The notes beneath the pieces were generated by a model. The model saw nothing but the letters and a program-made list of their open reading frames with translations. It was not told the DNA's origin and did not search any database. A stretch of 64,000 nt of DNA, from assembly GCA_016717205.1 (NCBI GenBank), contig JADKGC010000003.1, positions 682,001-746,000 on the forward strand. The letters run 5' to 3'. The position numbers were made by a program, and so were the translations under genes. The stretch is from Candidatus Flexifilum breve. GTDB taxonomy: Bacteria; Chloroflexota; Anaerolineae; Aggregatilineales; Phototrophicaceae. Position 1 is the first letter of the stretch; each line of letters starts with the position of its first letter. This document shows, piece after piece, positions 18,861 through 28,088 of this stretch.

Positions 18861-19889
18861 ATGCCTACGATTCGTGATGTCGCGCGGTACGCCAATGTAT
18901 CCGTGGGCACGGTTTCCAACGTGCTTAACGGCAGCCAACTCGTCAAAGATGAGACCCGCCAGCGCGTGTTGGAAGCGATTGAAGCGCTGCAGTTCCACCC
19001 CACCGCCGCCGCGCGCACGCTGAGCACCCAACGCACCAACCTGATCGGCATGATCCGCACCGAGCTCCGCCCGCAAAACCAGCGCATCGAAATCGACCCG
19101 ATGGTGCTCGACTTGATCGAAGGCATCACTGCCGCCGCCATCGAAAGCAGCATCGGCCTCACCTTTTGGACGATCCCGGTGGGGCGCAAAGAGATGGACG
19201 TCTACAAGCGGGTCGTCAACAGCCGTCAAGTCGACGGTCTCATCCTGTTCGCGCTGCGCGAGAATGATCCGCGTTTGGCCTTTTTGAACGAGCAGGAGTT
19301 CCCGTTCGTGACGTTTGGCCGGCTGGATCGACAGGACACCGACAACTGGATTGACCTCGACAGCACCTACGGCATCGAACTGGCGACGCGCCACCTCATC
19401 GAACTCGGCCACCGCCGCATCGGTTACATCGCCCCACCCTCCGAGCAGTTTCTCGCCCGCCAGCGGTGGCAAGGTTTCGTCAACGCCATGAACGCCGCTA
19501 ACCTGCCTATCGATCATCAGCTCGTGCAGGAAGGCGACTTCAGCGAGAAATCCGGTCAGGCCGCGGCGACGCTGCTGCTCGAACGGGCGCAGCCGCCGAC
19601 GGCGATTGTGTGTAACAACGACCGGATGGCCTTTGGGGCGATGCGCGCGGTGCAGGCGCACGGTCTCGTCGTCGGTCAGGACGTATCGGTCATCGGCTTC
19701 GACGATTTGCCAACGGCGCGCTACACGCATCCGCCGCTCACCACCATCAGCCAACCCATCCACGAGATCGGGAGCGCGCTCTTCAATCTGCTGGTCCGCT
19801 ACATCAATCGCGATGCGGTTGTTGGATTGGCTGGAACGCTGTTTAAACCGGAACTCGTCGTGCGACAGTCGACCGGGTTCCCGCCATGA
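18861..19889 (+). CDS. LacI-family transcriptional regulator of the dextran/oligosaccharide locus
   Basis: Repressor of 342 residues. The N-terminal LacI helix-turn-helix and hinge are clear (TIRDVARYANVSVGTVSNVLNG, then KDETRQRVLEAIEALQFHPTAAARTL, residues about 3-55), followed by a periplasmic-binding-like effector domain. The C-terminal DNVSVIGFDD-type motif reads DVSVIGFDDLPTARYTHPPLTTI. The start at 18861 was chosen because homology begins there; an upstream in-frame ATG lies beside the operator. Two matching palindromes flank the gene, which makes autoregulation and control of the adjacent importer and glycosidases very likely. The effector is inferred to be a glucose-based oligosaccharide. 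Confidence 0.93.
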   Translation: MPTIRDVARYANVSVGTVSNVLNGSQLVKDETRQRVLEAIEALQFHPTAAARTLSTQRTNLIGMIRTELRPQNQRIEIDPMVLDLIEGITAAAIESSIGLTFWTIPVGRKEMDVYKRVVNSRQVDGLILFALRENDPRLAFLNEQEFPFVTFGRLDRQDTDNWIDLDSTYGIELATRHLIELGHRRIGYIAPPSEQFLARQRWQGFVNAMNAANLPIDHQLVQEGDFSEKSGQAAATLLLERAQPPTAIVCNNDRMAFGAMRAVQAHGLVVGQDVSVIGFDDLPTARYTHPPLTTISQPIHEIGSALFNLLVRYINRDAVVGLAGTLFKPELVVRQSTGFPP

Positions 19890-19907
19890 TTTTTTCCTTC
19901 ACTAGAA

Positions 19908-19921
19908 TTGAAACGGTTCAA
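19908..19921. promoter_or_regulatory. LacI-family operator TTGAAACGGTTCAA
   Basis: It differs by one base from the operator before the regulator gene and lies 77 bases before the importer binding-protein start. It probably controls the importer and glycosidase operon. Confidence 0.8.
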
Positions 19922-19997
19922 AAGCGAGGTGCAGACGAGACAAATTTCGACCAGTTTCTGTCCATGCAAATAAGTGAATTTCCTTAAGGAGTTGAAG

Positions 19998-21215
19998 ATG
20001 AAGACTAAAGTCATGCTCGCCGTTTTGCTCGTCATGTTGTTTGTCGTCCCGGTGACGTTCGCGCAAGAACCGGTCACCATCACCTTCTGGCACACGTACA
20101 ACGAAGTGTCCGCGGAAAATCAGATGCTGACGGAAACGTTGATTCCGGCGTTCGAAGCAGCCCACCCGGAAATCAATGTCGAATCGGTCGCCTACCCCTA
20201 TGACGGCTTCCGTCAGGCGCTGCTGACCTCGGCGGCGGGCGGCGAAGGCCCCGATCTCGTCCGTCTCGACATCATCTGGTCGCCGGAATTTGCGGCCCAG
20301 GGCATTCTGCTCAACCTCAGCGAAAATATGTCCGACTTCCAGACGTTCGCCGACGCCGTGTTCCCCGGCCCGCTCTCGACCAATGCTTACGACGGTGCGT
20401 ACTACGGCCTGCCGTTGGACACCAACACCCGCGTGTTTATTTACAACCCGGCCGTGATGCCGGAAGCGCCGGAAACGATTGACGATCTCGCGGCGATGTG
20501 TGAATCCCTGCCCGAAGGCAGCTTCCTGTTCAGCGATGGCGGCACCTCCGGCTGGAACCTGCTGCCGTGGATCTGGAGCTTCGGCGGCGACATCACCGAT
20601 CCCGACATCACGACGGCAACGGGTTACGTGAACGGCGAACAGTCGGTCGCGGCGATCCAGTTCCTCACCGATATGGTGCAGAGCGGCTGCTTCTCTGATG
20701 GTTACATCGGCAGCGGCCTCGACACGTGGGGCGGCTACTTCGGCGGCACGATCTCCTCGATGCTGGAAGGCCCCTGGTTCTACCCGACGCTGGAACAACA
20801 GTATCCGGACTTCGAAGCCGCCGCCGCGCTGATGCCGGCGGGTGACGGCGGTCACATCTCTGTGGTCGGCGGTGAAAACATCGTCGTGATGGCGAGTTCG
20901 CAGCAGCAAGAAGCGGCGCTGGAATTCCTGCGCTTCACGCAGAGCGACGAATATCAGCTCCAGATGTCGACGGTGGGTCAACTCACCGTGTTGAGCAGCC
21001 TGCTCGAAAATGAATACTTCACCGATCACCCGTACTACGGCGTGTTTCTCGACCAACTGCAGACGGCCAAGGCCCGCACGCCCCACCCCGCCTACAACGA
21101 AATCGAAACCGTGCTCAGCGACGCGGCCCAGCTCGCGCTGCGCGGCGAAATGAGCGCGCAGGAAGCCATGGATCTGGCAGCCGAAGAAATTGACGCGCTG
21201 CTGGCTGGCAGCTAA
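19998..21215 (+). CDS. Oligosaccharide ABC importer binding protein (MsmE/MalE-like, family 1)
   Basis: Secreted solute receptor of 405 residues with a signal peptide (about 1-22, ending VTFAQ). The mature protein has the extracellular family 1 fold: VTITFWHTYNEVSAENQMLTE at the start, PDLVRLDIIWSPEFAAQGILLNL, YGLPLDTNTRVFIYN and MLEGPWFYPTLE. The start at 19998 has AAGGAG 9 bases upstream and gives a proper signal peptide, unlike an upstream in-frame GTG. It begins an operon with two CUT1 permeases and two glycosidases, so the ligand is probably an isomalto- or malto-oligosaccharide. No CUT1 ATPase (MsmK/MalK type) is encoded here; a shared one must come from elsewhere. Confidence 0.92.
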   Translation: MKTKVMLAVLLVMLFVVPVTFAQEPVTITFWHTYNEVSAENQMLTETLIPAFEAAHPEINVESVAYPYDGFRQALLTSAAGGEGPDLVRLDIIWSPEFAAQGILLNLSENMSDFQTFADAVFPGPLSTNAYDGAYYGLPLDTNTRVFIYNPAVMPEAPETIDDLAAMCESLPEGSFLFSDGGTSGWNLLPWIWSFGGDITDPDITTATGYVNGEQSVAAIQFLTDMVQSGCFSDGYIGSGLDTWGGYFGGTISSMLEGPWFYPTLEQQYPDFEAAAALMPAGDGGHISVVGGENIVVMASSQQQEAALEFLRFTQSDEYQLQMSTVGQLTVLSSLLENEYFTDHPYYGVFLDQLQTAKARTPHPAYNEIETVLSDAAQLALRGEMSAQEAMDLAAEEIDALLAGS

Positions 21216-21293
21216 GCTCTCACCAGCGGGTGGTGTAGATAGGTTCGCCTGCCTGCACCACCCTATCCACAGAATTTGGGAGGGGAATTGGCG

Positions 21294-22256
21294 ATGAGCA
21301 GCAACGTGATAGATACGCGCGCCGCAGCCGGAAAATCAACGCAGCGGCACTCAGCCGACCGGAGCAAACCCTACTACCGCCCCTACGTTCCGTACCTGTT
21401 TCTCCTTCCCGGTCTGGCGCTGTATCTGATCTGGTCGTTGTACCCCCTGCTGTACCAGTTCTACATCAGCTTCTTCGACTGGCGCATCATCCCCGGTCAG
21501 ACGAGCACGTATGTCGGCTTCGCCAACTACGAGGCGGTCTTCGCGGATCGCACCTTCTGGCTGGCTATGCGCAACACCGCCGGGTACGCCGTCGTCACCG
21601 TCGCCGGGCAAATGATCATCGGGTTGACGCTCGCGTTTCTGGTACATCGCGTCACCGTCGGCAAGAAGTTCTTTCGCACCGTGTACTACCTGCCCGTCGT
21701 TACCTCATGGGTGGTCGTCAGCTTCCTGTTCGTCTACCTGTTCAGCGCGGGCGACGCCGGGTTGATCAACTTTATCCTGATGAAGCTGGGTGTCATCGAC
21801 AAGGCGATCTCATGGCTGGCGAGCAGCGACACCGCATGGATCGCGATTGACAGCCTCGGCATCTGGAAAGGCATCGGCTGGGCGATGGTCATCTTCCTCG
21901 CCGCGCTGCAAGGCATCCCGACCGAACTGTATGAAGCCGCGGCGATCGACGGCGCGAACGAATGGCAGCGACTGCGCTTCATGACCCTGCCGCTCATCCG
22001 CCGCACCATCTTTTTCGTCCTCATCGCGTTGATGATCGGCGGCTTTCAGGTCTTCATCTCCGTCCTGCTGATCACGGGCGGTGGCCCGCTGCACCGCACC
22101 GAAGTCGCGCTCACGTACATGTTCGACGAAGCGTTCGGCAGCCTGCATTTCGGCTACGGGGCGGCGTTGAGCTATGTGCTGGCCGTGGTCATCGTGCTGG
22201 TCAGCCTCGTGCAGTCGCGCCTGTTCGGTCGTGGTGACAAAGACGTGGAGTATTGA
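21294..22256 (+). CDS. Sugar ABC importer permease, MsmF/MalF type
   Basis: Inner-membrane permease, 320 residues, about six helices. It has the CUT1 coupling motif EAAAIDGANEWQRLRFMTLPLIRRT near residue 220-245 and the start YLFLLPGLALYLIWSLYPLLYQF. The ATG at 21294 follows a strong GGGAGGGG ribosome site. The second permease starts right after its stop. The two should form the heterodimeric channel for the upstream binding protein. Confidence 0.93.
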   Translation: MSSNVIDTRAAAGKSTQRHSADRSKPYYRPYVPYLFLLPGLALYLIWSLYPLLYQFYISFFDWRIIPGQTSTYVGFANYEAVFADRTFWLAMRNTAGYAVVTVAGQMIIGLTLAFLVHRVTVGKKFFRTVYYLPVVTSWVVVSFLFVYLFSAGDAGLINFILMKLGVIDKAISWLASSDTAWIAIDSLGIWKGIGWAMVIFLAALQGIPTELYEAAAIDGANEWQRLRFMTLPLIRRTIFFVLIALMIGGFQVFISVLLITGGGPLHRTEVALTYMFDEAFGSLHFGYGAALSYVLAVVIVLVSLVQSRLFGRGDKDVEY

Positions 22257-22258
22257 TC

Positions 22259-23104
22259 ATGATCGCAACTTCCGGCAGCCAGCAGCGCGTCCTCAACCTC
22301 CTGATCTTTCTCGTCCTGTGTGTGGGCGTGTTCATCGCGGTCGCTCCCCTGCTCTACATGACCTCAACGGCGCTCGGCGGGGTCGCCTACGTGCAGACGT
22401 ATCCGCCGCGCCTCATTCCCGAAACCGTCAGCTTCGAAAACTTCGAGCAGGCGTTTGCCAGCCGCAATTTTCTGCGCGCCTTCTTCAACAGTGCGGGCGT
22501 GTCCATCACGACCTCGTTCCTCGTCACGGCCCTGGCCTCGACCATGGCCTACAGCTTCGCGCGCTTTGAATTTCGCTTCAAGAACGTCATTTTCGGCGTG
22601 CTGCTGGTGATGATCATGATCCCCGGCGTGGTGCTGCTCATCCCGCAGTTCATACTGGCGAAGAACTTCGGCCTGCTCAACAGCCTGCCGGGGATTGCGC
22701 TGGTCTACAGCGCGGGGCCGCTCGCCTTCAACACCTTCCTGCTGCGCGGCTTCTTCGAGAACCTCCCGCGCGAACTGGAAGAATCGGCCATCATCGACGG
22801 CGCGAGTCCGTTCACGGTGTTCTGGCGCGTGATGCTGCCGCTGGCCGCGCCCGCCATCAGCACCGTTGCCGTGTTCAGCTTCCTCGGCGCGTGGGATGAA
22901 TATCTGCTCGCGCTCAACTTTTTGACCGACGAAAGCCTGCGCACGCTGCCCATCGCCATCGCCAATTTCCGCGGCCAGCACGCCTCCAACTGGGGTCTGG
23001 TGTTTGCCGGGTCGCTCACGGCCGTCATCCCGACCGTGATCCTGTTCGTCGTCTTCCAGCGCTACTTCATTCAAGGCATCACCAGCGGAGGCGTACGCGG
23101 TTAA
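22259..23104 (+). CDS. Sugar ABC importer permease, MsmG/MalG type
   Basis: Inner-membrane permease, 281 residues, about six helices, with the CUT1 coupling motif EESAIIDGASPFTVFWRVMLPLAAPA near residues 175-200. It ends FIQGITSGGVRG, a typical MalG-type C-terminus. The ATG at 22259 was preferred to a TTG two codons upstream; GTGGAG precedes it. It starts 2 bases after the first permease stop and the GH66 gene follows after 4 bases. Confidence 0.93.
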   Translation: MIATSGSQQRVLNLLIFLVLCVGVFIAVAPLLYMTSTALGGVAYVQTYPPRLIPETVSFENFEQAFASRNFLRAFFNSAGVSITTSFLVTALASTMAYSFARFEFRFKNVIFGVLLVMIMIPGVVLLIPQFILAKNFGLLNSLPGIALVYSAGPLAFNTFLLRGFFENLPRELEESAIIDGASPFTVFWRVMLPLAAPAISTVAVFSFLGAWDEYLLALNFLTDESLRTLPIAIANFRGQHASNWGLVFAGSLTAVIPTVILFVVFQRYFIQGITSGGVRG

Positions 23105-23108
23105 CCTG

Positions 23109-24806
23109 ATGCACGTGTTTCACCGTTTGTTCGTCATCTTGTTCCTGATCCTGTTCCAAGGGGGCGCTGTGTCCGCCGTCGATTCAACTGTGCAAATTCT
23201 GCCCAATAAAAGCTATTACCATCCCGGCGATACCGTGCAGCTCACGGTGAGCGCCAGCACGGGCAGCACCGTCCGCGCCCGGGTGACCTACCTGAATACG
23301 TTCGTGACCGAACTCAGCGCGCCGCTCACGGACGGCCAAGCCGGGCTCACATGGACGCCGCCCGCCGAAGCGCCGCGTGGCTACGGCGTGACCGTCGATG
23401 TGCTGGACGCAAGCGGCACGGTGCTGGCGACGCAGTCGTCGGCCTTCGATGTGCTCAACCACTGGATCGAAGCGCCGCGCTATGGCTTCCTGACCGATTT
23501 CAGCCCGGCGCACCGCACTATCGCGCCCACGCTCGACTGGATGCTGCGCCACCACATCAACGGCGCGCAGTTCTACGACTGGCAGTATCGCTGGGAAGAC
23601 CTCATCCCCCCGGATGATCGCTTTGACGATGGCCTGGGGCGCGATCAGTCGATGGCCACCGTGCGCAACCTGATCGATTTGCTGCATACGGGCGATATCG
23701 CCGCCATGCCCTACACCGCCATCTACGGCGTGTCGTGGGCGTTCTTCCAGCAGAATCAGGACTGGGGCATGTTCGACGCCCGCGGTAATGTGCACACCCT
23801 CGGCGAAAACTTCATCGCCATCATGGATGCGACGCCCGGTTCACCGTGGAACGTGCATCTGCTGGCGGAATTCGCCGATGTCCTCGACAACACCACCTTC
23901 GACGGTATTCACATCGACCAGTATGGCGCGCCCAAAACGGGCTTCGACGCCCTTGGCACCCCGATTGATATGGCGGACGTCATGCCCGCTTTCATCAACC
24001 AGACCGCCGAACTCGTGCAGGATCGGCGCGGTGATGCCGGCGTCACACTGTTCAACAGCGTGGGCAACTGGCCGATTGACGCGGTCGCCCCGGCGCAGCA
24101 GGACGCCTCGTACATCGAAGTGTGGCCGCCGCACGACGATTATCTCGACCTCAACCGAATCATCACCAACGCGCAGACGCTCGGCAATCAAAAACCCGTC
24201 ATCCTCGCCGCGTACATCCCGCCGGAGCGCGTGATCAACTGGCGTTTGGCCAACAGCGTGATCCTCGCCAGCGGCGCGTATCATCTGGAAACCGGCGAAC
24301 CGGGCGCGATGCTGCAAGACCCGTATTTCCCGCGCTTTGGCGACATTGCCGAAGCCGATCAGCCGCAGTTCCTGCGCTACTACGATTTCATCGTGCGCTA
24401 CGAAAACGTGCTCTCCGTGGGGACGACCGCGGCCAGCGCGGAGCGCCACAGCGCGATCAGCCTGGGCGACGTGCGGATGCGCGGCATTCGGTCGCGCGAC
24501 CGCGTCGTCCCCATTGTGCGGGCGGGCGCAGACTTCGAGACGTTCAGCCTCGTCAACTTCCTCGACATCGACGGGGCGGACTGGAATGCACCGACCACGG
24601 TCGGGCCAACGCCGCTCACTGACCAAGCGGTCAGCCTCACGGTCGAGCGTCCGGTTACGGCGGTGTGGTACGCCTCACCCGATACCACCGAAAATATGAG
24701 CGCGAATTCTCTTCCATTTAGCGTCGAAGCGGGTACACTACAGTTCATCCTTCCCCGTCTCGACTATTGGAGCATGATCGTCGTGGAATATGAACATGGC
24801 AGTTAA
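23109..24806 (+). CDS. Glycoside hydrolase family 66 (dextranase/cycloisomaltooligosaccharide transferase type)
   Basis: Predicted alpha-1,6-glucan-cleaving enzyme of 565 residues. A signal peptide (about 1-23) is followed by an Ig-like beta domain (about 28-115) and a TIM-barrel GH66 core (about 125-460) opening with RYGFLTDFSP. Asp270 in FDGIHIDQYG and Glu337 in YIEVWPP fit the nucleophile and acid/base positions of the family. A C-terminal beta domain closes it. It is exported, so it should cut dextran outside the cell for import by the adjacent transporter. It starts 4 bases after the permease gene and overlaps the GH15 gene. Dextranase versus cyclising activity cannot be decided from sequence reading. 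Confidence 0.85.
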   Translation: MHVFHRLFVILFLILFQGGAVSAVDSTVQILPNKSYYHPGDTVQLTVSASTGSTVRARVTYLNTFVTELSAPLTDGQAGLTWTPPAEAPRGYGVTVDVLDASGTVLATQSSAFDVLNHWIEAPRYGFLTDFSPAHRTIAPTLDWMLRHHINGAQFYDWQYRWEDLIPPDDRFDDGLGRDQSMATVRNLIDLLHTGDIAAMPYTAIYGVSWAFFQQNQDWGMFDARGNVHTLGENFIAIMDATPGSPWNVHLLAEFADVLDNTTFDGIHIDQYGAPKTGFDALGTPIDMADVMPAFINQTAELVQDRRGDAGVTLFNSVGNWPIDAVAPAQQDASYIEVWPPHDDYLDLNRIITNAQTLGNQKPVILAAYIPPERVINWRLANSVILASGAYHLETGEPGAMLQDPYFPRFGDIAEADQPQFLRYYDFIVRYENVLSVGTTAASAERHSAISLGDVRMRGIRSRDRVVPIVRAGADFETFSLVNFLDIDGADWNAPTTVGPTPLTDQAVSLTVERPVTAVWYASPDTTENMSANSLPFSVEAGTLQFILPRLDYWSMIVVEYEHGS

Positions 24807-25932
24807 GTCGCCCGGCCTCACGCCGCTGCATGAGCACAGCCTCAAGGTGATTCTGGACAATCAGAACGAAGGTGGAGGCTATCTCGCTTGCCCGGTAATG
24901 CCGGACTACCAGTTCTCGTGGTTTCGCGATGGCGCGTTCATCGCCTACGCGCTCACGGTAGATGGCACGCTGAACCCGATTCCCCACGCCGTCGGACGCA
25001 ACGCCCAGTGGGACAGCGCCGACAGGTTTCACCGCTGGTGCGCGCGCATGATCAACAGCCGCGCCGCCGCTATCGAACGCACGATTGCCCGCGCCGCAAA
25101 CGGTGAGCCGCTCGTGCTGGCCGACACGCTGAACGCCCGCTATCAACTGCACGGCGACCCGGGGCCAGATGACTGGCCGGAGTTTCAACTCGACGGCCCG
25201 GCGATCTGGCTGTGGTCGCTGACCAAATACGTCGATGTGTGCCGCGTCCGGCCGCTGCCGCTGGAATGGGAGCAGGCGGTCGAGCTGACCGCGCGCTATC
25301 TGGCCGCGATCTGGCAGTCGCCGTGTAATGATTGCTGGGAAGAACGTGGCACCGAAGTGCACGTCAGCACATTAGCCGCCATTTTCGCCGGGTTGAACGC
25401 GGCGGAATATCTCGTCCCCCGGTTGAACTTCAGCGCCGTGAAAGACGCCATTCAGAAATTCATCTTCGCGCAGGGCATCACGCCGGGCTACGAACTCGCG
25501 AAAGCGGTCGGGCTGGACATGGTCGACGCCAATCTGCTGCTGGCGGCGCTCCCTGACTTCGGGCTGCTCAAACCGGATGATCCCCTCATGCAGCGCACCA
25601 TCGCCCGCATTGAGCGCGATCTGCTGGCGCAGGGTCACGGCGTGCACCGGCACCGCGCGGATACCTACTACGGCGGCGGCGCATGGGTGCTGCTCGGGCT
25701 GTGGCTGGCGTGGTACTACACGCAGATCGGCCAACCGGAACGCGCTCAGGAGATTCTCGGCTGGGCCGAAGCTCACGCCGACGCCGACGGCAACCTGCCG
25801 GAACAGGTCAAAGATGTGATGTTCGCGCCCGATTTCTACGAACCGTGGGTGCAGAAGCGCGGCGAAATCGCGCAGCCGCTGCTGTGGACCCATGCGAAGT
25901 ATCTGCTGGTGCGCAACGCACTGGCCACCTGA
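24790..25932 (+). CDS. Glycoside hydrolase family 15-like glucosidase, cytoplasmic
   Basis: Predicted (alpha/alpha)6-barrel exo-glucosidase of 380 residues without a signal peptide. Family stretches are QFSWFRDGAFIAYAL near residue 40, IWLWSLTKYVD, CWEERGTEVHVSTLAA with Glu184/185 as candidate acid, and QKRGEIAQPLLWTHAKYLLVRNAL with Glu359 as candidate base. It lacks the N-terminal beta domain of longer bacterial glucoamylases and glucodextranases, so it is a short form. Its start overlaps the GH66 gene end by 17 bases. In context it should release glucose from imported isomalto-oligosaccharides; glucoamylase or trehalase activity are alternatives. Confidence 0.8.
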   Translation: MNMAVKSPGLTPLHEHSLKVILDNQNEGGGYLACPVMPDYQFSWFRDGAFIAYALTVDGTLNPIPHAVGRNAQWDSADRFHRWCARMINSRAAAIERTIARAANGEPLVLADTLNARYQLHGDPGPDDWPEFQLDGPAIWLWSLTKYVDVCRVRPLPLEWEQAVELTARYLAAIWQSPCNDCWEERGTEVHVSTLAAIFAGLNAAEYLVPRLNFSAVKDAIQKFIFAQGITPGYELAKAVGLDMVDANLLLAALPDFGLLKPDDPLMQRTIARIERDLLAQGHGVHRHRADTYYGGGAWVLLGLWLAWYYTQIGQPERAQEILGWAEAHADADGNLPEQVKDVMFAPDFYEPWVQKRGEIAQPLLWTHAKYLLVRNALAT

Positions 25933-25964
25933 GACTCTCTCCTCAATTTCGAATAGCACTCCTT

Positions 25965-26003
25965 AACCTACCCGTGAGAGTTGTCTCATGGGTAGGTTTG
26001 TCT
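25965..26003 (+). terminator. Rho-independent terminator of the dextran locus
   Basis: A 15-bp stem with one G-U pair (25965-25979 with 25984-25998) and a 4-base loop, followed by a T-rich tail. Confidence 0.85.
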
Positions 26004-26102
26004 TTTTCCAAGCTTAGGTTACGGCACGGATAATGTCTGCTTGTGCTGGCACTGCTGGAGGGTAGAATCGCCGAATGTGATTCGCGCAGAAAGGCAGAAT
26101 GG

Positions 26103-26702
26103 ATGACTACTCCCCTTGGAGACGACCGCCGCAGCGTCTTTATCCAGAACTATCAAAGTCAGCGAACGCCTTGGGACACCGGGATAACCCCGCCGGAAAT
26201 CGTTCAGATTCTCCAGGAACTGCCGCCCGGGCGCGCGCTTGACATAGGGTGTGGGACGGGAACCAACGTGCGCTATCTGCTGGAGCACGGTTGGGAAGCA
26301 GACGGTATTGATTTCGTGCCGCAGGCCGTCGAAACCGCGCGCTTGAAACTGGTCGCTTTTCCGCCGGAAACCTATCGCATCCTTGAGTATGATGTCACGC
26401 TGCTCGAACAATGCGACCAACTGCGCGCTCCGTATCAACTCGTGATCGATATCGGCTGTGGGCACAGCTTCAAGCAGGCCCAGGCGGCGAAGTATGCGCG
26501 GGATGTGGCAGACCAGCTCGCGCCGGGGGGCACGTTGATGCTGTACGCCCATGTGCACACGCCAGAGCGCAACTCGGGTTGGCAACCAGAGGAGGTGCGC
26601 GACCTGTTTGAACCCTATTTTTCGCTCATCTGGCAGCAGGTCAACACGGATTCGACGGTTGGCACCCTGGCGGGTTGGTACAGAATGACACGAAAGCCTT
26701 GA
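26103..26702 (+). CDS. Class I SAM-dependent methyltransferase
   Basis: Predicted methyltransferase, 199 residues, Rossmann fold. Motif I is ALDIGCGTGTNVRYLLEHGW near residues 42-60, the acidic residue after strand 2 is in ADGIDFVPQAVETAR and motif IV is YQLVIDIGCGHSF. The opening WDTGITPPEIVQI resembles thiopurine/tellurite-resistance-type methyltransferases. The ATG at 26103 was preferred to an upstream in-frame ATG because homology begins just after it. It stands alone between two terminators and converges on the ModA-type gene. Substrate unknown. Confidence 0.85.
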   Translation: MTTPLGDDRRSVFIQNYQSQRTPWDTGITPPEIVQILQELPPGRALDIGCGTGTNVRYLLEHGWEADGIDFVPQAVETARLKLVAFPPETYRILEYDVTLLEQCDQLRAPYQLVIDIGCGHSFKQAQAAKYARDVADQLAPGGTLMLYAHVHTPERNSGWQPEEVRDLFEPYFSLIWQQVNTDSTVGTLAGWYRMTRKP

Positions 26703-26740
26703 GCTGAGGCCAGAGCCAAACCGTGCTCTGTAATCAACCT

Positions 26741-26764
26741 CGGCTGCCACTCAACGGGCAGCCG
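26741..26764. terminator. Bidirectional stem-loop between convergent genes
   Basis: CGGCTGCC and GGCAGCCG pair with an 8-base loop between the methyltransferase and ModA-type genes. A short T-rich stretch follows on the plus strand. Confidence 0.6.
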
Positions 26765-26804
26765 ATCTTTCCCTGACCGTCAGGCTTTCCCTCAACTGCG
26801 GGCT

Positions 26805-28076
26805 TTACTGTCCGACAACCGGCGCATCCCGCAAGCTGATATTGACGATTCCGCTGACATAGCGTCCGCCGCGCGCGTCGCCGGGGACAACCAGACGAAT
26901 CGGCCCCGACCCACCGGCGATCGGTGCGCCATTCTCTGCATAGGCCACTAAAATCGGTTGATTCCCAAATTCGGGGTCAATTTCGCCCCAGGCGATCACG
27001 GCCTGATAGCCATCGGCTGCTGTCACAACGATGAAGGTGCTGAGGCGATCATTGCGCACATCCGCGTTCAGGTTCGGCTGCGCCGCGCTGATAATCTGCC
27101 ACAGGGGCACACCCGTGAACGAGGTCGAAACCGTGTCGGTGCCGCTCAAATAGGCGACGTCAACGGTCTGCGCCGAAAAACTGCTGGTGAGGTCAGCCAC
27201 CGTCAGGGTGACGGGGTTCAAGACCTGACCATCCACCGTGAAGGCCGTATTGCCCTCCGGCAGGGTCACAGCATAGGGCACTTCCGGGATGCGGACGGAG
27301 ATGAAATTCCAGTTGACCAGAATGTACTGTCCCGCATCGGACAGCACATAATCAACAAAGGCCTGTGCCAGCTCGGGGTTGGCGGCGTCGTTGGTGACGG
27401 CAATCGGATAAGTCGCAATCGTGTTCAGATAATCCGGGATGGGGATGGCGATCACCTGTTCGCTGATGTCCGGCGTCACATCCGAGATGTAGACGATGCC
27501 CGCATCCGCTTCGCCCAGCGCCACTTTAGCCGCCACCTGCCGCACATTGTCTTCTTCCGAAACGACGTTAGCCAGCACAGCCGTCCTGTAGGCTTCGCCG
27601 TAAGCAGGATCGGCGGCGAGACGCTGGAGCATCGTGTCCGTGTAGGTGCGGACGGGAACATCCGGCGCGGCAATGACCAACTGCACGCCCTCATTGGCCA
27701 GATCGCGCAGCGTCGCAATGCCCGCCGGGTTATCGGCGGGCACAATGAGAACCAGCCGATTTTTGACAAACGTGCGGGGCGATCCGGCGATCCGCTCGGC
27801 ATCGCGCGCCACTGTCATCTGGGTGTTATTAGCGCTGGCAAACACGTCAGCGGGCGCGCCTTCAGCGAGCTGCGTGGCGAGGGTCGATGAACCGCCGAAG
27901 CTAAACAGCACCTCGACACCGGGGTGATCGGCCTCAAAGCTGGGGGCGATTTCTTCAAAGGCATCAGTGAGCGATGCCGCAGCAAAGACAGTGAGGGTTT
28001 GCGCCTCTTGAGCGCTCACGGCAAAGGTTCCGACCAACAGGGCAATCAAGACGAGAACGAACACGGTTTTCTTCAT
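26805..28076 (-). CDS. ModA-type molybdate-binding domain fused to a molybdopterin-oxidoreductase-like domain
   Basis: Secreted two-domain protein of 423 residues. A signal peptide (1-22) leads into a ModA-type binding domain (about 24-255): LTVFAAASLTDAFEEIAPSFE, FGGSSTLATQLAEGAPADVFASAN and GEADAGIVYISD. The C-terminal part (about 275-420) resembles the molybdopterin-binding fold of sulfite-oxidase-like proteins: GVPLWQIISAAQPN, VVTAADGYQAVIAWGEIDPEFG and GPIRLVVPGDARGGRYVSGI. No catalytic Cys is visible in it. AAGGAG precedes the start. The PadR gene lies 12 bases upstream in the same operon. There are no modB or modC genes nearby. A tungstate or molybdate receptor is the simplest reading; what the second domain binds is open. 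Confidence 0.82.
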   Translation of the reverse strand: MKKTVFVLVLIALLVGTFAVSAQEAQTLTVFAAASLTDAFEEIAPSFEADHPGVEVLFSFGGSSTLATQLAEGAPADVFASANNTQMTVARDAERIAGSPRTFVKNRLVLIVPADNPAGIATLRDLANEGVQLVIAAPDVPVRTYTDTMLQRLAADPAYGEAYRTAVLANVVSEEDNVRQVAAKVALGEADAGIVYISDVTPDISEQVIAIPIPDYLNTIATYPIAVTNDAANPELAQAFVDYVLSDAGQYILVNWNFISVRIPEVPYAVTLPEGNTAFTVDGQVLNPVTLTVADLTSSFSAQTVDVAYLSGTDTVSTSFTGVPLWQIISAAQPNLNADVRNDRLSTFIVVTAADGYQAVIAWGEIDPEFGNQPILVAYAENGAPIAGGSGPIRLVVPGDARGGRYVSGIVNISLRDAPVVGQ

Positions 28077-28088
28077 GAAACGATCTCC

